From Paenibacillus sp. YN15 (GTDB lineage: Bacteria > Bacillota > Bacilli > Paenibacillales > NBRC-103111), in assembly GCF_003285005.1 (NCBI RefSeq), contig NZ_QMFA01000034.1, positions 253-64,252 on the forward strand: 64,000 bases of DNA, written 5' to 3'. This document shows positions 58,295 to 64,000 of this stretch, piece after piece. The position numbers and the translations under genes were made by a program. The notes beneath the pieces were generated by a model. That model was given only the letters and a program-made list of their open reading frames with translations. It had not been told where the DNA came from and did not search any database. Positions within the stretch are counted from its first letter, which is position 1. Each line of letters begins with the position of its first letter.

Positions 58295-58338
58295 ATGATA
58301 CCCTGCGCCAGCCGCAATCGTATGTTAACTATATCACA
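58295..58338 (-). promoter_or_regulatory. FNR-type promoter of the second hemerythrin-mobA unit
   Basis: TGTTAACTATATCACA (58323-58338) matches TGTGA-N6-TCACA at 9 of 10 fixed positions. Minus strand TATCAT (58295-58300) is a good -10 and places the site about 42 bp upstream of the predicted start. The arrangement copies that at 53696-53738. Confidence 0.72.
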
Positions 58339-58360
58339 GCGGCAGCGGAACCAAAAACGC

Positions 58361-58384
58361 AAAAAACCAGCCCATAGGCTGGTT
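58361..58384 (-). terminator. Terminator of the MOSC gene
   Basis: Minus strand AACCAGCC pairs with GGCTGGTT and is followed by TTTTGCG; it overlaps the MOSC stop. Confidence 0.8.
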
Positions 58385-59033
58385 AGCTCAACCGTTTGGC
58401 GAGACTCTCCCGCCAGCTGTCCGACAATCCGGGCACAGCCAGAAGCCGGGCGGCCTCCGCCTGATCGTCCTTGGCCGTATACTTAATCCGGTTGGCTTCG
58501 GCCACCGTAATGCCTGCAGGGGACCGCTCCACCAGGAGAACCGCATCCCCCGGAGCGGTGCAGCCCTCCTCCAGCACCCGGAAATAATAGCCGGTATAGC
58601 CGGTGGTTTGCACCAAAAGCGGCATATCCGTCCGGTTGTACTTATGCCCCAGCTTGTAGCACGGCTGGCGCGGCTGGCTGACCTGAACCAGCGCCTCCCC
58701 CATCCGGTATACGTCTCCGATGCAAACATCCTGCTCCGTGAGCCCTTCCATAGTCACATTTTCGCCAAAAGCGGCATAAACCAGGGATTGGCCCAGCTCC
58801 TTTTCCCAATACGCATAATGCTCATAAGCATACACACAAACGGCCTTGTCCCGGCCGCCGTGATGAATTCGGTCCGCCTGCCCGTCCTCCGCATATCCTT
58901 CAAAGGTGAGCAAAAGCTTTCCCGCTGCCGGCAGCTTGCCCATGCCGGTGGCAAACTCCTTTCCGCCCCATTGGTACACGGCCGGTTTTCCCACTTGCAG
59001 GCTCCTGAGCCTGCCGCTCTGTCCCTTCACCAT
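58383..59033 (-). CDS. MOSC-domain protein (YiiM-like)
   Basis: 216 residues. The MOSC domain (about 35-165) has HHGGRDKAVCVYAYEHYAYWE, FGENVTMEGL and the conserved Cys in VSQPRQPCYKLG, thought to bind molybdenum cofactor or sulfur. A short C-terminal 3-alpha domain (about 175-216; ITVAEANRIKYTAKDDQAEAARLLAVPGLS) matches E. coli YiiM, which reduces N-hydroxylated bases. GGAGG lies ten bases before the ATG. Its location among mobA, moaA and hemerythrin genes fits a molybdoenzyme. Confidence 0.9.
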   Translation of the reverse strand: MVKGQSGRLRSLQVGKPAVYQWGGKEFATGMGKLPAAGKLLLTFEGYAEDGQADRIHHGGRDKAVCVYAYEHYAYWEKELGQSLVYAAFGENVTMEGLTEQDVCIGDVYRMGEALVQVSQPRQPCYKLGHKYNRTDMPLLVQTTGYTGYYFRVLEEGCTAPGDAVLLVERSPAGITVAEANRIKYTAKDDQAEAARLLAVPGLSDSWRESLAKRLS

Positions 59034-59092
59034 CCCGGCAACGCCTCCGCATTTATTTGATCTCTATAGCCGCGTTTTAAGGCTGGGTTAGG

Positions 59093-59683
59093 CTACCCGC
59101 AGCTTGTCCCGTCCTCCAGATGCTTGACGCAATTATGAAGGCGGCAGCTCCAGCCTTCGGAGGATTTCTCCAGCACATTGACGCAAGTATTCTTAAGGCC
59201 CAGATAGCCGAAGTCGGGAAAAAGGGTTTCCACCAGCGCTCCAATCAGCGCTCCATGGGACACCAGCAGCACCCGTTTCCCCGGATGCCGGCGCTCTATT
59301 TCCTCCAGCAGCCTCATTCCCCGTTCAATAACCGCTTCACGGGTTTCTCCGCCATGATCAACGTTTTTCCAATCCGGTCCCCAGCGGCTGATCCGCTCCT
59401 GCTCTGTGGTTCCCTCCAGGTTCCCGAAGGAACGCTCCGCCAGGAGGGGATCATATCCCGCCACCTGTTTGCCCATATGCCGGGCGATAATATCCGCCGT
59501 TTCCCGCGCCCGGGCCAAATTGCTGGAGTAGATGTAATCCCACTCCTCCCCTTCCATACGCTTGCCCAGCAGCTCCGCCTGGCGTCTTCCCTCCGCATTA
59601 AGCGGAATATCATTCTTTCCTTGCATACGGCCTTCCTGATTCCAATCCGTCACACCGTGTCTCACTAACCCGATTGTCGTCAT
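59093..59683 (-). CDS. Histidine phosphatase family protein
   Basis: 196 residues. The phosphatase loop is LVRHGVTDWNQEGRMQG with the nucleophile His; the second catalytic His is in LLVSHGALIGAL. SSNLARARETADII and RSFGNLEG are family blocks, placing it with phosphoglycerate mutase-like phosphatases such as B. subtilis PhoE/YhfR. Substrate unknown. GGGAGA lies ten bases before the ATG at 59683; an upstream ATG falls inside the HxlR gene. It follows that gene by 16 bp and is probably co-transcribed. Confidence 0.88.
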   Translation of the reverse strand: MTTIGLVRHGVTDWNQEGRMQGKNDIPLNAEGRRQAELLGKRMEGEEWDYIYSSNLARARETADIIARHMGKQVAGYDPLLAERSFGNLEGTTEQERISRWGPDWKNVDHGGETREAVIERGMRLLEEIERRHPGKRVLLVSHGALIGALVETLFPDFGYLGLKNTCVNVLEKSSEGWSCRLHNCVKHLEDGTSCG

Positions 59684-59699
59684 GCTGCGTTTATCTCCC

Positions 59700-60029
59700 T
59701 CACTCTGTTTCCTCATGTCCCGCCCATTTTTCCGCCCATTCCTGAACTTCCTTCATTACAAATTGCAGACCCTTTCCTTTTTCCGTCAGCTCGTATTCGA
59801 TCCTGACCGGGGTTTCCGGGTACACGTGGCGGATAATAATGCCCGCGGCCTCCAGCTCCTTGAAGCGCTCCGAGAGCATTCTGTCGCTCATCCCGGGGAT
59901 AATGTCGGACAAATCCTTAAAGCGCTTGGGTCCGCTTAGCAGCACTTGGATAATCAGGCCTGTCCACCGTTTGCCCAACAGTTCAAAAGCAGCCTCAAAC
60001 TTCGGACATAATGATTGGGGATTCGACAT
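59700..60029 (-). CDS. HxlR-family transcriptional regulator
   Basis: 109 residues, one winged helix-turn-helix. CPKFEAAFELLGKRWTGLIIQVLLSGPKRFKDLSDIIPGMSDRMLSERFKELEAAGIIIR is typical; the N-terminal Cys at about 8 is the position of the redox- or aldehyde-sensing Cys in some HxlR proteins. AGGAGTGATGCAGAC precedes the ATG. It may regulate its own unit with the downstream phosphatase gene. Confidence 0.9.
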   Translation of the reverse strand: MSNPQSLCPKFEAAFELLGKRWTGLIIQVLLSGPKRFKDLSDIIPGMSDRMLSERFKELEAAGIIIRHVYPETPVRIEYELTEKGKGLQFVMKEVQEWAEKWAGHEETE

Positions 60030-60134
60030 GTCTGCATCACTCCTTTTGTTAACTCCATTTTACCATAGTCGCTTTACAAAAGTAAGCATTTCATCCCCAA
60101 ATTCATCTAAGTGCCAAAAAATCTTTCCTTTCCG

Positions 60135-60184
60135 CAAAAAAACAGACTTTCGGCTCCGCCCGGAAGCGGCAACCGCAAGTCTGT
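60135..60184 (-). terminator. Terminator of the oxalate decarboxylase gene
   Basis: Minus strand CAGACTT pairs with AAGTCTG enclosing a GC-rich inner region, then TTTTTTTGCGG. Confidence 0.75.
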
Positions 60185-60203
60185 CCTGGAGTACAAGGCG
60201 AGG

Positions 60204-61403
60204 CTATTCTGGCTTCGGATAATAGGTGAATCCGGGATACGTCACCACCGGCCATTTTTCCTTCCGCAGCGCATCCGTCACTTGGGGCCCAACCTTCAGA
60301 TTGCTTGCCACCAGCTCCTTTGGAGTCAACGCCATCCACTGGTTAAGGGAAACGTCCTGGAACCTGTCGCTTTTGAACATTTCCAGAAACCATAAGGTCT
60401 CCTCGCCGGTATTCTGCACGTAATGGCCCATAGCAAAGGGCACATACCCCACGTCCCCGGCCCGGAAATCAAAGGTTCTGGCAACTCCGTTGCCGCTAAA
60501 CACTGTCATGCGCCCCTGGCCGGTCAGATAATACTGCCATTCATCATTATTGGGATGCCAATGCAGCTCGCGCATGGCCCCGGGTTTGATTTCCACCAGC
60601 GCCGCGGCGATGGTTTTGGATACCGGAAACACGGTGGAATCGACAATCCGCACACTGCCCCCGGGAAGCTGCATGGGAGGCTGGGCCAGCATCCGGTAGG
60701 TAAAGCTTTGGGGAACCGTTCCGTAAGGGGAGTGGACCTTTTGGGAGTCGAGGGGGCCCGGCACCTGGTCCTGGTAAATGTACACCTGTCCATCGGGAAT
60801 CTGCGCAAAGGCCTCCATGGGAACTCCAAAATTGGAGGACAGCACATCCTTGGGCGTATGGGCGAACCAATCGGAGATGGACAAGGTGTTTAAATCGGAA
60901 AAATGCCCATCGTCGAAAACAAGCAAAAATTCGCAGCCGTCCTCCATTCCCTGAATGGAATGGGGGATGCCGGGCGGGAAATACCACAGGTCTCCGGGAC
61001 CCACATCGGCAATAAAATTGCTGCCGTTCTGGTCCACGGCAGTGATTCTGGCATGGCCAAGAAGCATATACGACCATTCCGCCTGCTGGTGCCAATGGAG
61101 CTCGCGGACTCCCCCGGGGGTCAGGCACATATTGACCCCCGCCAGAGTTGTAGCCACCGGCAGGTCGCGGATGGTAATCTCTCTGGACCACCCGCCTTGA
61201 TTCAGCTGCATATGGGTATCGGAAAAGGAAAAGCGCAAATTGGGGATCAGCCCGGCATCCGTAGCAGGAGGCACCAGCATATCGGGATTCTGCCGGTCCC
61301 GCATTACATCCCGCGGTCCCCGGTCAATAGTCCCGTAGCCCCCTTCCCGGATAGGCTGCGGAATATGCCCGGACGGCGGTAAATGCTTTGTCGTTTTATC
61401 CAC
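60204..61403 (-). CDS. Bicupin oxalate decarboxylase-like protein with altered lid
   Basis: 399 residues, two germin-like cupin domains. N-terminal Mn ligands His103, His105, Glu109, His148; C-terminal His281, His283, Glu288, His327. Arg100 and Arg278 and C-terminal Glu341 are conserved. The lid over the N-terminal site, SENST in B. subtilis OxdC, is SDLNT here (169-173), so the essential Glu162 is replaced by Asp170. OxdC turns oxalate into formate and CO2; lid changes can favour oxidase activity. The start is GTG with GAGGTGG before it. It may be acid- or spore-related, as OxdC/OxdD are. Confidence 0.88.
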   Translation of the reverse strand: MDKTTKHLPPSGHIPQPIREGGYGTIDRGPRDVMRDRQNPDMLVPPATDAGLIPNLRFSFSDTHMQLNQGGWSREITIRDLPVATTLAGVNMCLTPGGVRELHWHQQAEWSYMLLGHARITAVDQNGSNFIADVGPGDLWYFPPGIPHSIQGMEDGCEFLLVFDDGHFSDLNTLSISDWFAHTPKDVLSSNFGVPMEAFAQIPDGQVYIYQDQVPGPLDSQKVHSPYGTVPQSFTYRMLAQPPMQLPGGSVRIVDSTVFPVSKTIAAALVEIKPGAMRELHWHPNNDEWQYYLTGQGRMTVFSGNGVARTFDFRAGDVGYVPFAMGHYVQNTGEETLWFLEMFKSDRFQDVSLNQWMALTPKELVASNLKVGPQVTDALRKEKWPVVTYPGFTYYPKPE

Positions 61404-61470
61404 TTTTCCACCTCATTATCGAATAATGTCTGCCGCAAAATATATGCGGGGCGGAAGCGGATTATGACGG

Positions 61471-61827
61471 CTATCCCATTCTCTCCTCCAGAAATTGCTT
61501 CAGCACCAAGGCATGGTTATGCTCCGCGCTTTTTGCCGCGTAGACAAGCGTTACCGGACCGCTCCCGATCAAACCGCATAATTGGTCCAGTTGGAGCTGC
61601 GCCCCTTCGCTTTGCAGCTCCTCCCGGTAAAACCGGGTAAACTCCGCGAACTTTTCCGGCTGATGGTTGAAGCTTTTTCTTAAGGCGGCGGACGGCGCGA
61701 TATCCTTCATCCAAAGGTCCAAACAGGCCGCTTCCCGCGTAACGCCTCTGGGCCACAGCCTGTCCACCAAGATCCGCTTGCCGTCTTCTATGGAAGGAGG
61801 CTCATAGATCCGTTTGATTTGCAGCAT
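61471..61827 (-). CDS. DUF488 family protein (YeaO-like)
   Basis: 118 residues. IKRIYEPPSIEDGKRILVDRLWPRGVTREAACLDLWMKDIAPSAALRKSFNH and VTLVYAAKSAEHNHALVLKQFL are the conserved blocks of the DUF488 family, whose function is unknown. GGAGGGAGTGATAAACC precedes the ATG. It is divergent from the acetolactate synthase gene and shares the intergenic region that holds an FNR-like palindrome. Confidence 0.88.
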   Translation of the reverse strand: MLQIKRIYEPPSIEDGKRILVDRLWPRGVTREAACLDLWMKDIAPSAALRKSFNHQPEKFAEFTRFYREELQSEGAQLQLDQLCGLIGSGPVTLVYAAKSAEHNHALVLKQFLEERMG

Positions 61828-61868
61828 GGTTTATCACTCCCTCCGGTTTGTCCGAAATCTGGTATTTC

Positions 61869-61884
61869 AGTGATCCCGGTCACA
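61869..61884. promoter_or_regulatory. FNR-like palindrome upstream of the acetolactate synthase gene
   Basis: AGTGATCCCGGTCACA fits TGTGA-N6-TCACA at 9 of 10 fixed positions. A weak TACGCT at 61906-61911 lies at class-II distance on the plus strand. It is also 42 bp upstream of the divergent DUF488 ATG, so either gene could be the target. Confidence 0.5.
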
Positions 61885-62004
61885 AGATTTAAGACTATTA
61901 TGCGCTACGCTACTCTAAATAATATGATCTGCGCCAGAGGCCGAATGGTGCTGGGGAAGCCTCGGAACCGGCATCTGACTACTGGAAATGGGAGGTGCGT
62001 TTTT

Positions 62005-63684
62005 TTGACAGGGGCGCAATTGTTGATTGAATTATTGCTCGAACAGGGGGCAACCACCGTATTCGGTTATCCGGGAGGCGCAGTGCTCCCCATCTACGAT
62101 GCGCTGTACGATTGCCCGTCCATCCGGCATATTCTGGTCCGGCATGAACAAGCCGCAGTGCATGCGGCAGACGGTTATGCCCGGGTAACCGGCAAAGCCG
62201 GCGTCGCTCTGGTTACCAGCGGTCCGGGAGCAACCAATGCCATAACCGGAATTGCCACCGCATATATGGATTCTGTGCCCATGGTGGTGCTGACGGGACA
62301 GGTTTCCTCTAACCTGATTGGTCTGGACAGCTTTCAGGAGGTGGATATCTTCGGTATGACCATGCCGATTACGAAACATAACTTCATGGTCATGGATATC
62401 GCCGAGCTGCCCAGAATCGTCAAAAGCGCATTCCATCTGGCCACCACAGGCCGCCCTGGACCGGTCCTGATTGATATGCCCAAGGACATCATGCAGGGGC
62501 CTGCGCCCAGCCGGCATAAGCCGGTGGAGCTTTCCTCCGTTCCGCAGCTGAGGGGCTACAAGCCCGATACCTCCATTCCGGATGAAGAGCTTCAAGCGGT
62601 TTTCGGCAAGCTGGCCCAGGCACAACGGCCTGCTCTGCTTGTTGGCGGCGGATGTATGTCCGAGGCGGCCTCCAGTCTGCTTCTTTCTCTGGCTGAGCAA
62701 GCGGCGATCCCGGTAGTATCCACCTTAATGGGACTGGGCGCATTTCCCACGGACCATCCGCTGCATCTGGGCATGGTAGGCATGCACGGCACGGTTGCGG
62801 CCAACAAGGCCGTCCAGCAGGCAGATGTGCTGCTTTGCCTCGGCGTCAGATTCAGCGACCGGGTATCCGGCAATCCCAAGTCGTTTTCACCCCACTCCTT
62901 CAAAATCCAGGTGGATATCGATGAATCCGAGCTGAACAAAAACGTTTCTGTACATCTGGCCCTTCACGGCTCCGTCAACGAGGTGCTGACCGCGCTGCTC
63001 TCCGGCGGACTAACCGGTTCCTGGGAGGAATGGAACAAACAGATTGAAGCCTTCCCCAGACGCATACCCGCCTTGTCCACGAAGGGAGAAGCCCTTTTGC
63101 AGCCCCAGGAGGTGATCCGGCTGGTCCATGCCCAAACCGCCGGAGAAGCGGTCGTGGCAACGGATGTGGGACAGCACCAGATTTGGGCGGCGCATCATTA
63201 TCCCTTCAAGCGTCCCCGTTCGCTTCTGTCCTCCGGCGGCCTTGGCACTATGGGCTTCGGGCTGCCTGCGGCTATCGGCGCGGCTGTGGCCGAACCGGGC
63301 CGCCCTATCGTCTGTATCAGCGGCGACGGCAGCATCCAGATGAACATCCAGGAGCTGATGACCGCCGTAGATTACGGGCTGGACCTAAAAATTGTCATAT
63401 TGAAAAACGGCTACCTGGGCATGGTCAGACAGTGGCAGCAGCTATTCCATGACAAACGCTATTCCTCGGTTAAAATTTCCTCCCCCGACTTCGCCGGGCT
63501 GGCCCGCACCTTCGGCGCCCGGGGATATTATGCCCGCAGCCGCGCCGAAGCGGAAGCGGTCATCCATGAAGCGTGGGCTGAACCGGGAGTGGCCGTGCTG
63601 GAATTTGATGTAACCGAGGAAATGAATGTGTATCCCATGATTCCCCCCGGCGGGGATGCCAGCCAGACCATTGAGTATGAATAG
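62005..63684 (+). CDS. ilvB: Acetolactate synthase large subunit
   Basis: 559 residues. A thiamine-diphosphate enzyme that condenses two pyruvates to acetolactate. Glu48 (RHEQAAVHAADGYAR) activates the cofactor; the ThDP/Mg motif is ISGDGSIQMNIQELMTAVDYGLDLKIVILKNG; QVSSNLIGLDSFQEVDIFGMTMPITKHNF is the FAD-binding anabolic type. GGAGGTGCG lies seven bases before a TTG at 62005, which is chosen as start; the longer frame has no similarity. No ilvN or ilvC follows, and no T-box leader was found, which is unusual for the main biosynthetic copy. Confidence 0.9.
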   Translation: MTGAQLLIELLLEQGATTVFGYPGGAVLPIYDALYDCPSIRHILVRHEQAAVHAADGYARVTGKAGVALVTSGPGATNAITGIATAYMDSVPMVVLTGQVSSNLIGLDSFQEVDIFGMTMPITKHNFMVMDIAELPRIVKSAFHLATTGRPGPVLIDMPKDIMQGPAPSRHKPVELSSVPQLRGYKPDTSIPDEELQAVFGKLAQAQRPALLVGGGCMSEAASSLLLSLAEQAAIPVVSTLMGLGAFPTDHPLHLGMVGMHGTVAANKAVQQADVLLCLGVRFSDRVSGNPKSFSPHSFKIQVDIDESELNKNVSVHLALHGSVNEVLTALLSGGLTGSWEEWNKQIEAFPRRIPALSTKGEALLQPQEVIRLVHAQTAGEAVVATDVGQHQIWAAHHYPFKRPRSLLSSGGLGTMGFGLPAAIGAAVAEPGRPIVCISGDGSIQMNIQELMTAVDYGLDLKIVILKNGYLGMVRQWQQLFHDKRYSSVKISSPDFAGLARTFGARGYYARSRAEAEAVIHEAWAEPGVAVLEFDVTEEMNVYPMIPPGGDASQTIEYE

Positions 63685-63801
63685 CCGGCATTCTAAAGAA
63701 GAAGCGGGTATGCGCGGCAATATCCCGCAGTTAGGCTCTGCCGTCGGGAAATCCCATCCCTTCGGCTGCCTGACGGCGGGACCATATTCCGCTCTCGGAA
63801 C

Positions 63802-64000
63802 TTAGCGGTAAATCCTGGTAATATACCCGCCGCAGCCGCATTCCCCCACATACAGCAGCTTTTCCACGGGAAGCCCCTTCTCCGACAATGCCCGTTCAAG
63901 CCGGGGAATGAACCATTCCTCGGGAGAGCCCAGGTCACCCGGTGTAATAATATTCACGTAGTGCTCCCGCTTCGTCTGCGACACCGCCTCTACAGAGGAG
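63802..64000 (-). CDS. CGCGG-motif protein, likely radical-SAM-modified RiPP precursor (5' end outside window)
   Basis: The last 60-odd residues of a small protein: YVNIITPGDLGSPEEWFIPRLERALSEKGLPVEKLLYVGECGCGGYITRIYR. The C-terminal CGCGG motif after a conserved VNxxTPGDLGxPEEW block is the mark of the CGCGG family of proposed radical-SAM-modified ribosomal peptides, known mainly from archaea and some Firmicutes. The frame stays open to base 64000 (SVEAV before a possible GTG at 63984), so the N-terminus probably lies beyond the edge. Its maturase would be expected next to it. Family call is by motif. Confidence 0.78.
   Translation of the reverse strand, partial: SSVEAVSQTKREHYVNIITPGDLGSPEEWFIPRLERALSEKGLPVEKLLYVGECGCGGYITRIYR

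Noticed and set aside
61828-62004. T-box leader for ilvB
   Set aside because: The 177-bp leader lacks the conserved T-box sequence and a specifier-loop-sized structure.

Overview
The window looks like a chromosomal segment of an endospore-forming, fairly GC-rich Firmicute of the Paenibacillus type. The evidence is a set of sporulation genes (yunB, sspI, a YheC/YheD-like ATP-grasp gene, a yjcZ-type miniprotein), Bacillus-style riboswitches (preQ1-I, c-di-AMP/ydaO), a LiaFSR stress system, large membrane-bound AraC regulators with Lpl-type sugar ABC transporters, and strong AGGAGG ribosome sites. No rRNA, tRNA, CRISPR array, prophage or insertion sequence was seen.

Layout. 0-5 kb: end of an unknown gene, a YghZ-type aldo/keto reductase, yunB, and an AraC regulator divergent from a GH2 beta-glucuronidase. 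5-9.3 kb: preQ1 riboswitch and queC-queD-queE-queF plus a DUF445 membrane protein. 9.3-12.3 kb: a gene-free stretch with 25-bp tandem repeats, then kimA (K+ importer) under a c-di-AMP riboswitch. 12.3-16.6 kb: a partner-switching operon (PAS-PP2C phosphatase, anti-sigma-type kinase, chemoreceptor, STAS protein). 16.6-20.6 kb: a three-gene sugar dehydrogenase/isomerase operon divergent from its AraC regulator. 20.7-21.5 kb: a Met-rich 34-residue ORF, tandem hairpins, and a small coiled-coil protein behind a palindromic operator. 21.7-31.6 kb: a xylo-oligosaccharide locus (GH52 beta-xylosidase, two permeases, two paralogous binding proteins, a transmembrane AraC regulator).

31.8-43.7 kb is mostly housekeeping: a TrmH-type methyltransferase, KtrA/KtrC-like K+ gating subunit, sspI, a BASS transporter, YheC-like protein, an Rpn-family nuclease, prfC, a Tat-type phosphoesterase, zwf, an acetyltransferase and an orphan FliD-like protein. 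43.7-48.7 kb is an envelope-stress regulon: liaF-liaS-liaR and a separate operon of a LiaI-like protein, two PspA paralogues and a PspC protein, with a candidate LiaR box. 48.8-51.6 kb holds small proteins, an intergenic repeat family and an Eis-like acetyltransferase.

51.6-62 kb has a microaerobic/anaerobic flavour: moaA with an LpdD-like partner, two hemerythrin-domain proteins each behind an FNR-type site placed about 41-42 bp upstream of the predicted start, a Fur-boxed feoA/feoA/feoB cluster, mobA, a MOSC protein, an HxlR regulator with a histidine phosphatase, a bicupin oxalate decarboxylase with an altered active-site lid, and an acetolactate synthase preceded by an FNR-like palindrome. 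The right edge cuts a gene for a CGCGG-motif protein, which resembles precursors of radical-SAM-modified peptides and may be the edge of a RiPP locus.
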